A DNA stretch of 62,345 nt, taken from assembly GCA_002502855.1 (NCBI GenBank), contig DAQK01000004.1:1-62345 (forward strand), read 5' to 3'. Shown in pieces: positions 51,117-60,228 of this stretch. This stretch comes from Methanobacterium sp. UBA279. GTDB lineage: Archaea; Methanobacteriota; Methanobacteria; Methanobacteriales; Methanobacteriaceae. Each line of letters opens with the position of its first letter. Within the stretch, counting starts at the first letter, position 1. The translations under genes were made by a program, and so were the position numbers. The notes beneath the pieces are model-generated. The model saw only the letters and a list, made by a program, of their open reading frames with translations. It was not told where the DNA came from and searched no databases.

Positions 51117-51617
51117 GTGATTGAAATGGATACATGGCAAAATCGGCATGATGAAGCAATAGGGGAATTATGGAATTGTAAAGAAGAATTGAGATCAGTC
51201 CCAATAAAAAGGAGTGTAGAACAATTAATTCACATATTAGACTACTATAAACCGATTGATGTTCTTGAAATCTTGAGAATACTATATGATTTACAATTTA
51301 GAGTCGATTCAAATAATTTCGTCTATGATGAGAATTTAGAATTTGATTTAAGCGATGTTAAAAGAGCTATTGAACGAGAATGGAAAATTAAGAAATCTAA
51401 ATCAAGTAATATTACATATAAAGGTGGAAGACCGTCAACAGTTCGAAACTGGTTCTATAAGTATGTGATAATGAAAGAAGGACACAGACATACTTTTAAA
51501 GATGAAGAAGAGTTTTGGACTGTCGCTAAAATCCAGTTAAGTCAAACTACATTCTGGAGATTGAAAAAAATGATTGAAGAATACATAAACCAAGAATCTA
51601 AACATCCAGTTGGATAA
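51117..51617 (+). CDS. Unrecognised element protein with possible HTH
   Basis: 166 residues from GTG 51117 (or 163 from ATG 51126). TTTATATAAT about 30 nt upstream suggests a leaderless transcript. Helical throughout; the segment TYKGGRPSTVRNWFYKYV and the C-terminal QLSQTTFWRLKKMIEEY look like DNA-binding helices. Its last 20 nt overlap, tail to tail, the small zinc-finger gene on the other strand. Confidence 0.6.
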   Translation: MIEMDTWQNRHDEAIGELWNCKEELRSVPIKRSVEQLIHILDYYKPIDVLEILRILYDLQFRVDSNNFVYDENLEFDLSDVKRAIEREWKIKKSKSSNITYKGGRPSTVRNWFYKYVIMKEGHRHTFKDEEEFWTVAKIQLSQTTFWRLKKMIEEYINQESKHPVG

Positions 51618-51717
51618 ATCCTTCTCCACCACATTCTTCACAAAGCTTGTAGGAAGATTCTTGATCAGGGTCAAATCCAGTTCCATCGCAAGCTTTACAG
51701 ATTATCGCATTTCCCAA
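51598..51717 (-). CDS. DnaJ-type zinc-finger micro-protein
   Basis: 39 residues from TTG 51717, with AGGTGAG 4 nt ahead. Two DnaJ-like repeats: CKACDGTGF and CEECGGEGF. In DnaJ the CxxCxGxG repeats bind zinc and unfolded protein; here one pair alone forms the whole protein. It follows the 35-residue membrane gene closely (stop at 51727) and ends the leftward operon. Confidence 0.65.
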   Translation of the reverse strand: MGNAIICKACDGTGFDPDQESSYKLCEECGGEGFIQLDV

Positions 51718-51726
51718 ATTTCTCAC

Positions 51727-51834
51727 CTAAACTCTAATGGATGCTATAACCGTTGTTATAAACCAGTACAGTGTAAATAAAACAAATATAGCTGATGCAG
51801 TACTCATCCCCAACGTTATCAAGGCATCATTCAT
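51727..51834 (-). CDS. Single-span membrane micro-protein, 35 residues
   Basis: MNDALITLGMSTASAIFVLF and a second hydrophobic half to IASIRV form one membrane span. Its ATG overlaps the stop of the CARDB gene (ATGA), and GGAGGTGG inside that gene's end serves as ribosome-binding site. Clearly coupled to the surface-protein genes. Confidence 0.65.
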   Translation of the reverse strand: MNDALITLGMSTASAIFVLFTLYWFITTVIASIRV

Positions 51835-52709
51835 ACTTTCCACCTCCAGGTAGGAGGCATCCTGTAATATGTTATTGCAATATCACCGATATTATCAACA
51901 AAAGCACCAACTAATTCATCACATTCTTCCATTTGCAATACTACTGATTTTACATGACTTGTAGTGTATTTGTACCATATACCTTTGTTAGAATCCCAAA
52001 ACATTGGTAGTTTATAGTAATTATCTACCTGCAAAAATAGCGCATTGTATGGAATATAGGGAATTCCGGTAACCGTTATTAACTGCAAAACACCTGACAT
52101 AAAGCCATATTTTGGAAAATCAGCGGTTATATTTATGTGATTGACATAGTAGTCCAGTCCATCTATTTGTATTGGATTTGGAGTACTGATTACGGGGTTA
52201 TAATTTCCATTTTCAATGTTCGAAGATCCTCGTGGTACATAAGTATAGTCGTCAAGGGTGACGTTGTAGTAACTGATTCCTTCCTGGACATGGTAATTTG
52301 ACACGTTTGTTTTAAGCATAGTGAAATAGCGTACGTTATTGTTATAGTCCCATTCCTGGAATCTTTTAAAGGGATTGACCCTAACTAGTCCCACTACGGC
52401 TCCCTGGCCATGGAAAACTTTCGAATAATGTCGCGAGTACCCTGGGGCAATCGATTTATTTGACTGATAATATTGCTTGAATACAGTCCCGTCCTTCTTT
52501 TTGAAATAAACTAGTACTTCGAATCCTTTATTGTTCTTATTTCCTATATTATTAATCGTAAATCCGCCAGTTCCATAGGCATTTTTTTCTGTGAGGTCCA
52601 CTTTAGAGATTGTCAAATCCGGGGCCCACATCTTCGTGGCGCTACTGGCAGGCAGCGTAATAAGCAAGCAAATAAGTACTAATCCAATTAAAATACCATA
52701 TTTTTTCAT
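51831..52709 (-). CDS. Secreted CARDB-domain surface protein (short paralogue)
   Basis: 292 residues from ATG 52709, which overlaps the upstream stop as TAATG; GGAG precedes it. Signal peptide at 1-24 (KKYGILIGLVLICLLITLPASSA). A CARDB-like immunoglobulin domain follows (PDLTISKVDL ... GGFTINNIGNK ... VRVNPF ... DYNNNVRYF), then a module found repeated in the larger neighbour. Several N-x-S/T sites suggest glycosylation. Probable cell-surface or virion adhesin. Confidence 0.75.
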   Translation of the reverse strand: MKKYGILIGLVLICLLITLPASSATKMWAPDLTISKVDLTEKNAYGTGGFTINNIGNKNNKGFEVLVYFKKKDGTVFKQYYQSNKSIAPGYSRHYSKVFHGQGAVVGLVRVNPFKRFQEWDYNNNVRYFTMLKTNVSNYHVQEGISYYNVTLDDYTYVPRGSSNIENGNYNPVISTPNPIQIDGLDYYVNHINITADFPKYGFMSGVLQLITVTGIPYIPYNALFLQVDNYYKLPMFWDSNKGIWYKYTTSHVKSVVLQMEECDELVGAFVDNIGDIAITYYRMPPTWRWKV

Positions 52710-54427
52710 TATGACCAACTCCAGCTTCTTGGCATGTATAGATACTCAAATATTATGTTTCCAAATGAGTCTAACGTATCATACGCCCAGTAATCATCAT
52801 CCCATACATTTATGATAACGCTTTTAATCAGATCTGTTATAATATACAGGAAATAATAGTTTTTAGTTGAGCTCCAGATCATGTCGATTAAACTATCGTC
52901 TGCAAGCTGAACTTGAGGCGGAGAATCTACTTCTGTTGTACCTTTCAGAATTAGCAATGAGGAAACAGCATTAGCAGGCGTGAGGTAATTCAAACCAAGT
53001 TGAAGATGATTCACATAATAATATTGAGTTTGACCACCTGTGTATGGAGGATTTGCCTGTATTGGGTCGTATCCTCCGTCATAGAAAGTTTTACTATACA
53101 GCTGCACGAACTGATTACTTAATATGTCGCTCTCCCAGTATCCTTCATATACCGTATACCCCATGTTGTAATTGTTAAAGTTGAAATACAGCTGCTGAGA
53201 TGAATTTAAAAATAGATATGAATTGATCGATTCGTATTCTAGAGCATCGATATATGCATATTTTGGCACATAAGAAGTGTTTAAAACGAAGCAATTTCTA
53301 CCAGAGTCCCAGGTCATGTTACATATGTTATTGTAATTATCTTTAACTTTAATTAGCGCTGTACTATTAGCACCACTTAGAGTGAGTGTTTTAGGTGTTA
53401 ACGTTGCGTTAAAATACAGTCCAATCCAGTTTACATACCGATTTGTACCACCGAGCTTGACGTAAGGTGGATTTGCAACAACAGGATTGTACGTACCATT
53501 TGCATACGTAGCATTATGTAGTACATGCTCTCCACTGTAAACAACAACTTCTTTAACGTAATAGGAGCTGATGTTTTGTCCGTCTATCTCGATCGATATA
53601 TTTCCTAGTTTACCATTGAACACGTCATATATCCAGCTAGAAGTATCCGTAGATGCAAAATTCAAATACATAGGGACAAAACTGTCTGAATAGTCTAAGT
53701 AGTAATAATTTTTAGAAGCATCATACACCAAATTGCTATACGCACCCAGTGAATCATATATCCTCTTATTATACCGATCTGGTGAATAAGTTATGCCTCT
53801 TACAATGAGCCGGTGCGAAGGTAGAGGAACAGACCTAAGACTGAATTTGATACCGTTTACATAATCTGCTGTTCCTTCAGTTATATATGAATTTCCTAGG
53901 ATTGGATTGTACGCACCGTTACTGAACGTACCATTATATGTGGGAGTCACCACATCATAGCCTAATGTATCGTTATAGCGCCTAACACCTTCTGTTACAT
54001 TATATGATGACACTTGCTTCTTTTGCATTGAAAAATAGGCCACGTTATTATAGTAATTTAGCTCTGTGAATCTTTGATGAGGATTTACACGTACCAACCC
54101 TGTTACAGCCTGGCTACCGTTAAAAACATTTGCATAGTGCCTTGTTTGATTTGGATAAATTTTTGTTTGATTTCCAGTTCTGTAGAGCTGCTTAAAATAA
54201 GATCCATCCATTTTTTTGAAATAGACCAGAACCTCGAATTGACCAGTGGGCCTGTTTCCAATATTTTTTATTGAAATTCCTCCAGTATTGTTCCCTGCTG
54301 CATCTACTGTAACCCGGGAGACGGTTAAATCCGGGTTATACCGATTATACCTTGCAGCTTCTGAGGTGTCCAAAGAGACTATAGACAGGCAAAAAATAAT
54401 AAGAATTAAAATAGAGACCTTTTTCAT
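52709..54427 (-). CDS. Secreted CARDB-domain surface protein (long paralogue)
   Basis: 572 residues. Signal peptide 1-24, CARDB-like domain about 30-140 (PDLTVSRVTV, NIGNRPTGQFEVLVYF, ELNYYNNVAYF), then three modules, each with a Y-N/D-P-I/V phrase (NGAYNPI, NGTYNPVVANPPY, GGYDPIQANPPY) and a YVN-beta strand. Very rich in Asn, Tyr and N-x-S/T sequons. Same architecture as the 292-residue protein, so a duplication. Its ATG overlaps the preceding small gene (ATGA). Confidence 0.75.
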   Translation of the reverse strand: MKKVSILILIIFCLSIVSLDTSEAARYNRYNPDLTVSRVTVDAAGNNTGGISIKNIGNRPTGQFEVLVYFKKMDGSYFKQLYRTGNQTKIYPNQTRHYANVFNGSQAVTGLVRVNPHQRFTELNYYNNVAYFSMQKKQVSSYNVTEGVRRYNDTLGYDVVTPTYNGTFSNGAYNPILGNSYITEGTADYVNGIKFSLRSVPLPSHRLIVRGITYSPDRYNKRIYDSLGAYSNLVYDASKNYYYLDYSDSFVPMYLNFASTDTSSWIYDVFNGKLGNISIEIDGQNISSYYVKEVVVYSGEHVLHNATYANGTYNPVVANPPYVKLGGTNRYVNWIGLYFNATLTPKTLTLSGANSTALIKVKDNYNNICNMTWDSGRNCFVLNTSYVPKYAYIDALEYESINSYLFLNSSQQLYFNFNNYNMGYTVYEGYWESDILSNQFVQLYSKTFYDGGYDPIQANPPYTGGQTQYYYVNHLQLGLNYLTPANAVSSLLILKGTTEVDSPPQVQLADDSLIDMIWSSTKNYYFLYIITDLIKSVIINVWDDDYWAYDTLDSFGNIIFEYLYMPRSWSWS

Positions 54428-54591
54428 CCCATAATCCTCCTATACACCTCGCTCCGATGAAGTACCTCGTATCTATCTGACTCTGGCATTCTAAGCCTTT
54501 TGTCTTCCATATCTTCCTTGCTATAAGCGGAATCCACGATTAGAATATTTGTATTTTTTTTAACCAGATACCACCTTTTGAACTCCTTCAT
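54424..54591 (-). CDS. Small charged protein, 55 residues
   Basis: Reads MKEFKRWYLVKKNTNILIVD and ends VLHRSEVYRRIMG. Soluble, no family recognised. Start and stop both overlap neighbours as ATGA (54588-54591 and 54424-54427), so it is a link in the coupled operon rather than chance. Confidence 0.65.
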   Translation of the reverse strand: MKEFKRWYLVKKNTNILIVDSAYSKEDMEDKRLRMPESDRYEVLHRSEVYRRIMG

Positions 54592-54659
54592 ACACCGTAC
54601 ACCTTCCCGAATATCTGGATTAAAATGCTGATTATCAGCAATGCAATTAGAAATTTCAT
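54588..54659 (-). CDS. Membrane micro-peptide, 23 residues
   Basis: A single hydrophobic helix (MKFLIALLIISILIQIFGK and VYGV). ATGA overlaps at both ends. Very short, yet the double overlap argues that it is translated. Could be a holin-like or leader peptide; no evidence for either. Confidence 0.5.
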   Translation of the reverse strand: MKFLIALLIISILIQIFGKVYGV

Positions 54660-54787
54660 ATTATCCCCTCTTCCCGGGCGGTGGATTTGGGCATCAAAAA
54701 AGAAAAGCCTTGAATAACATCAGTCACCCAGATCCATCCAGGTAAATCTTCAGAGTCACTAATATATCTCCGTATTTGTTTTTTCAT
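54656..54787 (-). CDS. Small protein, 43 residues, head of the surface operon
   Basis: MKKQIRRYISDSEDLPGW at the start, ending with an ATGA overlap into the next gene. GGTGAG lies 5 nt before its ATG. No family recognised. Confidence 0.6.
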   Translation of the reverse strand: MKKQIRRYISDSEDLPGWIWVTDVIQGFSFLMPKSTAREEGII

Positions 54788-54805
54788 TAAGTCTCACCTT
54801 CTCAG

Positions 54806-54840
54806 TTATTTTCAAAAAAAAAATTAAAAGTGTTTGTTGA
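54806..54840 (-). terminator. T10 tract after the 191-residue gene
   Basis: Ten A on the plus strand (54814-54823) give a ten-T tract on the minus strand 20 nt after the stop at 54843. Probable end of the upstream leftward transcript. Confidence 0.45.
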
Positions 54841-54842
54841 GC

Positions 54843-55418
54843 TCAGTTAGGGTTCAGTTTAAAAAATTTGGCTATCCCGTCGGTAATGGTCATAACGTAA
54901 TAGTTTCCATTTTTCTTACTCTTGATGAGCCCGAAGAACTCGTTAGCAGCTGCTTCGAAGGTTTTACCGGTCACGATTCTGTGGGTGTATAAGTTAATTT
55001 GCAAGAACTTGTTCTGGTTCATGACAACAGCGTATTTACCGCCGATAAACTGTAATCGGGTGTATGCCTGGTCGAGGTTCATCCTCCATCGGTTATTCCC
55101 TGTGTACTTGTTGATTGCGTTAAGGGTGTATCCCGTCCTGTTTGACTGTGCTATGACGGTGTATCTCTGTATACCGACTGCTCCAGCGGTAGTTATGGCT
55201 CTAGTCCATTTGATGGAGGTAGTGTTGTCAGATTTGGTGATTTGGTACCTTATCCCTGTGTCGTTTGATACGATCTTTCCACCGGTGATGTAATAGTCAG
55301 AGTATTGAGCATCTGCAGCGGAAGCAACACCCATGGCCATCCCGGGGCCCATCGCAGCTACTATAAAGCAAACGAACAGTCTGAAAAATTTTTCCTTGAT
55401 TATTTCACCTCCTCTCAC
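54843..55418 (-). CDS. Secreted protein, 191 residues or fewer
   Basis: Signal peptide KEKFFRLFVCFIVAAMGPG ... ASA, then an extracellular beta-rich domain (TGYTLNAINKYTGNNRW resembles a beta-propeller or PQQ-like repeat). The only standard start is GTG 55418, which lies inside the ribosome-binding site GAGGAGGTGA. That site points instead to ATA or ATC about 12-15 nt further on, directly before KEKFF. Family unknown. Confidence 0.6.
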   Translation of the reverse strand: MRGGEIIKEKFFRLFVCFIVAAMGPGMAMGVASAADAQYSDYYITGGKIVSNDTGIRYQITKSDNTTSIKWTRAITTAGAVGIQRYTVIAQSNRTGYTLNAINKYTGNNRWRMNLDQAYTRLQFIGGKYAVVMNQNKFLQINLYTHRIVTGKTFEAAANEFFGLIKSKKNGNYYVMTITDGIAKFFKLNPN

Positions 55419-55521
55419 CTTTTGATGAGCGTAATACAGTTACTTCGTCACAAGAAGGGTCAAATAATAATCCAGCAAATAGAACTGGTGGTTTTCTCTC
55501 TGATTCTTCCTCATTACTCAT
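55405..55521 (-). CDS. Small protein, 38 residues
   Basis: MSNEEESERKPPVLFAGLLF then an acidic and a basic end (RSSKGERR). Starts 2 nt after the acidic-protein stop and its TGA lies in the ribosome-binding site of the next gene, a tight operon arrangement. Confidence 0.5.
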   Translation of the reverse strand: MSNEEESERKPPVLFAGLLFDPSCDEVTVLRSSKGERR

Positions 55522-55522
55522 T

Positions 55523-56227
55523 TTAACCATTTATCCAGTCGTCGATCCAATCGTCATCAGGTATATCTTCAGGGGTTTCTTCTGGGAACTCGTCTTCATC
55601 CTCAGTAGGATCAACATCCTCTATGTCTCCAATGTCATCTGGGATTTCAACACTACCTGGAATCTCATCGTCTATGGTTTCATTGTCTGAAGTATCATCG
55701 TCGGGGTTCTCTTCTGGGAACAAATCGTCCGGGAAACCGTCATCACCAGGTAATAAAATGTCTTCTGGGTCTAAATTTTCTTCTTCAGCTTCTGGATATT
55801 CCCAAAGGTCGTCCCCATCTTCATCGTCATGGTGCTGGTCTATAGGGGTTATAACACCGGAATCTTCTTTATCGTTGTCTTTAGACTGGTCATTTGTCTC
55901 CTTTCCTGGTACCTCAAACTGGTCCAGATCTATGTAACCATGGTTATTTCCGCCAGGTGTGTAATGGTTATTTCCGCTAGGTGTGTAGTATCCTCCAGGA
56001 ATTGCATAATAGTATCCAGAGCTCTCATCGATTATACTACCTTGATCCTGAGTTTCGGTGCCGTTATCTGCAGGCGGCAATGAAGGAACTACTGTAGCAA
56101 CCTGGGTGTCGTTTGTAGTTGAACCAGTAATAAAAAAAGCACCGACGGCAACGACTGCAACCAGCAAAATAAGACCAATCAACGGCTCAACTTTGACTTT
56201 ACCCTTTATGTTATCTAATTTACTCAC
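55523..56227 (-). CDS. Membrane-anchored Asp/Glu-rich protein
   Basis: 234 residues from GTG 56227 with GAGGTGA ahead. One membrane span near residues 15-35, then a Tyr/Gly/Asn stretch with a repeated YTPGGNNH-type phrase, then ~130 residues of very acidic sequence (DDEDGDD, EIPDDIGDIEDVDP). The outside part probably binds calcium or other cations, or is simply a charged surface stalk. No enzyme domain. Confidence 0.7.
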   Translation of the reverse strand: MSKLDNIKGKVKVEPLIGLILLVAVVAVGAFFITGSTTNDTQVATVVPSLPPADNGTETQDQGSIIDESSGYYYAIPGGYYTPSGNNHYTPGGNNHGYIDLDQFEVPGKETNDQSKDNDKEDSGVITPIDQHHDDEDGDDLWEYPEAEEENLDPEDILLPGDDGFPDDLFPEENPDDDTSDNETIDDEIPGSVEIPDDIGDIEDVDPTEDEDEFPEETPEDIPDDDWIDDWING

Positions 56228-56231
56228 GTTT

Positions 56232-56519
56232 TCACCTCATTTTTTGTTTATTCGTTAATATTTGCTCTATATCTACAACTTTCTCGTTATAAACAGCTAA
56301 AAACTCAGAAAAACCTTTAAGCTGCTTAGAAACTGACAAAGCAGACTTTTTAAATTTATTTCTAAGTTCAGCTAGTGGAGGTGCAGGCAGCCTAGATAGA
56401 GTGTTGACTAAAATGGGGCTGCCTGCTTTTTTTGGAGGTTGCAGAAACTTTGCAAAAAACGAAATTGATAAATTAAGTAATGTAACCGCTCCAATTATGA
56501 AACTAGTTTCTTTTTTCAA
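56232..56519 (-). CDS. Small membrane protein, 95 residues
   Basis: Starts at TTG 56519 after GAGGCGTGA; an ATG at 56561 is in frame but has no such site. One membrane span (FIIGAVTLLNLSISFFAKFL) then a basic helical tail. Its stop is within the ribosome-binding site of the acidic protein gene. Divergent from the Hjc gene. Confidence 0.55.
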   Translation of the reverse strand: MKKETSFIIGAVTLLNLSISFFAKFLQPPKKAGSPILVNTLSRLPAPPLAELRNKFKKSALSVSKQLKGFSEFLAVYNEKVVDIEQILTNKQKMR

Positions 56520-56604
56520 GATTTCACGCCTCGAAAGTTTTAAGTAATATTTTATTATCAATTAATATTAAAGTAATATAAAAAGTTATCGAGGTGTGAT
56601 ATAA

Positions 56605-57027
56605 ATGTCAGTAAAAGCAGAAGATATAAAAAAATTAGGCATAGAACACGAAAGAAACCTGGTAAATCTCTTACAGGGAAAAGGGTTCATGGCCGGGAGG
56701 CTTCAACAGAGTGGAGTTAGTCTTCCTGATGTAATAGCTGGAGATAGCGAATCATTTTTTGTATTTGAGGTCAAGTCCACCAAGAGTACGAACATCAAGA
56801 TCTACAAAAGACAGATCTGGTCCTTGCGTAATTTTGCATATAATTTCAATGCAAAACCATATGTGGCCGTCTATTTCATTGACAGAATGTTAAACTTCTT
56901 ATTCATTGAACTGAGAGATTTAAACGAGTACGATAAAATGTTCACCATCGATTACAACACAGCATGCTTAAAAGGAAAAGATTTAAACGAAATAATAAGC
57001 AATGAAATACAGAGGAAACTTATTTAG
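56605..57027 (+). CDS. Archaeal Holliday junction resolvase Hjc family
   Basis: 140 residues. The Hjc pattern is complete: Glu in HERNLVNLL, Arg/Ser in GRLQQSG, Asp in LPDVIAG, and the catalytic Glu-x-Lys in FEVKST, followed by a Gln-rich helix (KRQIWSL). Cleaves four-way junctions during recombination or replication; likely part of the element because it is next to its genes and not in a host cluster. ATG after GAGGTGTGAT. Confidence 0.88.
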   Translation: MSVKAEDIKKLGIEHERNLVNLLQGKGFMAGRLQQSGVSLPDVIAGDSESFFVFEVKSTKSTNIKIYKRQIWSLRNFAYNFNAKPYVAVYFIDRMLNFLFIELRDLNEYDKMFTIDYNTACLKGKDLNEIISNEIQRKLI

Positions 57028-57129
57028 TTTGTGATTTTATTCCCTTAAATTTTTAACAAATTATAAGTATTAGTGATCTATAACTAACCTATTGGTCATT
57101 AAAAATTAATTTGTTAAATGGGGTTTAAA

Positions 57130-57444
57130 ATGACAAAAAAAGAGAATTTGAAACTTAAAAAACCAGAAGAATCTGTAAATTTTATTTTATGGTATTGGCC
57201 AAGACACACATCTGTCATAGAAATTGTTTTTAATGTACTGCCTGAAGATGTAAAGGAAAATTTAGATTTACAAGCAATGATGGATGGAAGTAACGACCCC
57301 GATGAAAAATTTAAAGATTTAATATCTCCTCATTATCTTGCAAGCTATAAAAGAGCCGTTGGATGGCTTCTTTCTGCAAGTTTCGGAAGCTGGCCGCTCC
57401 TTTGTTCATCGGGCCGCTTAATTGGTCTTTACCAACTAGGTTGA
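57130..57444 (+). CDS. Unrecognised protein, 104 residues
   Basis: From ATG 57130, with ATGGGGT before it. Reads MTKKENLKLKKPEESVNFIL, with an acidic helical centre (EDVKENLDLQAMMDG). The last ~20 residues (GSWPLLCSSGRLIGLYQLG) look out of character, so the frame may be shifted or truncated there. Near the probable right end of the element. Confidence 0.45.
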   Translation: MTKKENLKLKKPEESVNFILWYWPRHTSVIEIVFNVLPEDVKENLDLQAMMDGSNDPDEKFKDLISPHYLASYKRAVGWLLSASFGSWPLLCSSGRLIGLYQLG

Positions 57445-57576
57445 TGAGGACTTCTTCTGCTGATACTATGTTTTTATCAACTCCAAAAAAAAATAGGGGG
57501 TGTTAGTAAAAGATAAATAATAAGAAAGCTAATTATCTATATCTATTAAAAAGGTACCATAAGAGGGCTGTGTATA

Positions 57577-58005
57577 ATGGATAAGAATACTAAAATTTTA
57601 ATCGGGGTTATAATTGTTTTAGCAGTAGTGATTAGTGGATGCACATCAGAAAATAAGTCTTCTAGTTATAAACTATATAATGGAAGTGCTGTTTCTTTTG
57701 AATATCCTTCTAGTTGGACTTTAAACAACGAAAGTGAAAAATATGAATGGATAAGTTTTACAACGGAAGATGGACAAAATATAAGAGTAGGATATGGTGT
57801 TGACGAAGTAGTATATGAAAACTTCCCAGAAACAAAAGAAATCAATAATAGAACCTACAAACGACTAGAAACCACCGTAGAAGGGATGGACACCACCTTT
57901 TTAACTTTAGTTGTAAGGGAAAATGGTAGAGATTTTGCTGTTCTGGGTTCCTTAAAAGATGAGGAAGGTATGTTGAAATTAATAGAAACATTCCAATTCA
58001 AATAA
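57577..58005 (+). CDS. PsbP-like lipoprotein
   Basis: 142 residues. N-terminal membrane helix ends in the lipobox VISGC, so a lipid-anchored outside protein. The domain (FEYPSSWTLNNES ... GLKL-type end with LIETFQFK) resembles the PsbP/DUF1795-related lipoproteins common in Methanobacterium. Function unknown. TATA-like stretches precede it. Confidence 0.75.
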   Translation: MDKNTKILIGVIIVLAVVISGCTSENKSSSYKLYNGSAVSFEYPSSWTLNNESEKYEWISFTTEDGQNIRVGYGVDEVVYENFPETKEINNRTYKRLETTVEGMDTTFLTLVVRENGRDFAVLGSLKDEEGMLKLIETFQFK

Positions 58006-58130
58006 TCCGTTTTCTGGGTTGTAGGATTCTCCGTTGTGCCATATCATGATGCACAGTACCTGGCGTTTCTCAGGAGGTGGTAGGGATGACCCTAACATAT
58101 CTGGGCATCTATTTTAATTAATTCTTCTTT
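58006..58130 (-). pseudogene. Gene fragment, possibly from a transposase
   Basis: On the minus strand a short frame reads RQVLCIMIWHNGESYNPENG, which looks like the C-terminal part of a protein. It is preceded by stops and has no start. Too short to name with confidence. Confidence 0.3.
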
Positions 58131-58149
58131 CATCCCTTTTTTACATGTT

Positions 58150-58495
58150 GTCTATTTCTTTTTGTATTCTTTCTGCTTCTTCGGCTTCGTCTAGGATTTC
58201 TTGGTAGTACATTCTCCAGAGGTATCGGATGGTGGGATGGTATTTGTGTCGGAGGATGTAGTCGGGTGTGTATCGTCCGCTGCTTCCTTCGAAGATTCTT
58301 TTGATGATTTTTCCATCAATGCTCTGTATTATCCGATCGAAAAAAGTAGATGCTGTTCCTGTTATCTAAGCCGAGGATTTCCAGTGCTTTGTTTCCGAGG
58401 TAGGTTCGGAAGTCGAAGGGTGCATGTTTCCAGAAATCGATCCTCTCCTCCAGGGTGTGGTCTTTGTGATTGGGCCAGGATAATTCTAAACATTA
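58150..58495 (-). pseudogene. Frameshifted gene remnant of unknown family
   Basis: Two minus-strand frames join into one protein-like sequence: HTLEERIDFWKHAPFDFRTY ... LGNKALEILGLDNR, then, after a shift near 58330, SIDGKIIKRIFEGSSGRY ... ILDEAEEAERIQKEIDNM and a stop. A clear coding pattern but no start. The stretch 58500-58890 holds no intact gene. Confidence 0.5.
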
Positions 58496-58892
58496 TTCCT
58501 GCCCGATATGCTGGTTTTAAACCTTGTTTGAAATTTCCTGCTTTACTCTGTGAGAACCGAAAATTTTAGGTATATTACCCAACAAGCTCTATTCAAAGTT
58601 TTTTAGTATAGAATCAATGGAAGCTTCATTTAAACTACATAAGGAGGTATGTAATTCCTCCCCCATTGTAATAATAGCTCTTGGGATGGCATCCATTATT
58701 TTTGAAATATATCCAATTCTTCTACAGTAGAACAAAGGGGGGAACACCCGATCTAGATCCAAGATCATCAACCCGGGAGGGCTATTAAAACGAGTTATTT
58801 AGACTGTTAAGGAAAAATTTACTAGAATAAAATGGTTATAAACCTTATATAAATAGCTTATTTAGGGTATATCAAACAGTGCCTTTGGGATG

Positions 58893-60228
58893 GATTTAAC
58901 CCATCTTAATCCTGGATGTTATTCCTATGTAGGTTTCCAAGGTCCTTTATTAGTTCCAACAAGACATTTACGAGCAAAGTATATCAACCCAGTTAATATC
59001 CTTATAACCTAATGGAATCCACATCTTGGAAGTAGCCATGCTTCTTGTAAATCTTCATTATCAGTTATGCTCTTCTCTAACCCACCCCAGAACATACTCC
59101 TTTCTCTGGCTGCATAAGCTATTAAATCTCTTTGTGCTTAGTAATGAGTATGATCAATACTCCAGCTTAGAAAATGATGGTGGGCCTGATGGAATGCATG
59201 GGGGATCCCTCCCGGGAATGGTCTTTATAGAACTGAACAACCTATTAAACATTTAGAAATTGATTATAGTTCTTTTGAGAAGATTTCAGAGCAAATAGAG
59301 GTTAATTATGGGTGTAAACCTTCAAGAACAACGATATATAACTTTAAAAATGAAGTCTTTGAAAACTGTATAAAAGAGAAGATTCAGGAAGAGTTAAAAA
59401 TACACAGATAAAGATTTAAGTGGTGTGTTTGGCTATGATGAACAATATTTAAAAGTAAATAGTAATGAAAGAGTTAGATTGGCTCTTTTAGACTTAAATA
59501 CCTGCATTGTGATAAACCGATGGACCGTGGATGAATTCAACCAGGAAATCTTTGAAACATTTTTAAAAGTTAGTTTAGAAGGTTTAACAGTAAAAACAAT
59601 TGTAACAGATGGTTATGTAGCATATGGACAAGTATTAGATGCTATGAAGTGTGAACACCATCTGTGCACCTTTCATATAATGCAAGATTTAATGATAGAT
59701 GCAATCAAAGTCATAAACAAAAATAGGAGAAAAATAAAAACCTTAAAAAAAGTTATAGATAAAAATAAGACTAAAATCAAAAGATTAAAAACATCAAAGG
59801 CTAAAAAAGCAGTGTATAAGAAAATAAGAGAATTAAAAAAGGAATTACGCAGTTATAAGCGTAAACAAAAAGAATGGGAAAACACTATAGAAAGAATCTC
59901 CAACATATTCAAAGCAGACACACCCCAAAAAGCTAAAAGACGATTTAACATCTTTTTTAACAACATAAAAAACCTAAACCCCATAATAGCCAAATTCATA
60001 AGCAATCTAAAACACAAATTCGAAAAAACAATCAACCACATCGGAAGAGACGACATACCCCCCACAAACAACATACTAGAACGATTCTTCGGCATTACAA
60101 TACCCCAAAACCTCAAACGAAGATTTAGAACAGACAAAGGGCTAGAAATCCACCAATATCTAACCGAATACCGATGGATAAAAAGAAACCACAAAACAAA
60201 CAAAATTAAAAAATCAGTAACATTTTAA
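58893..60228 (+). pseudogene. DDE transposase gene, broken
   Basis: The best-preserved part is 59425-60228 (267 residues): GYDEQYLKVN, VTDGYVAYG with an acidic residue, HLCTFHIMQD, a Lys/Arg-rich coiled segment, and TNNILERFFG with the final Glu. Upstream the protein continues in another frame (NGLYRTEQPIKHLEIDY ... IKEKIQEELKIH, about 59218-59409), broken by a shift in the A-run at 59396-59400. A remnant with stops (DLTHLNPGCYSYVGFQGPLL) lies at 58893-59010 and may be the lost N-terminus. Not able to transpose as it stands. Confidence 0.65.
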
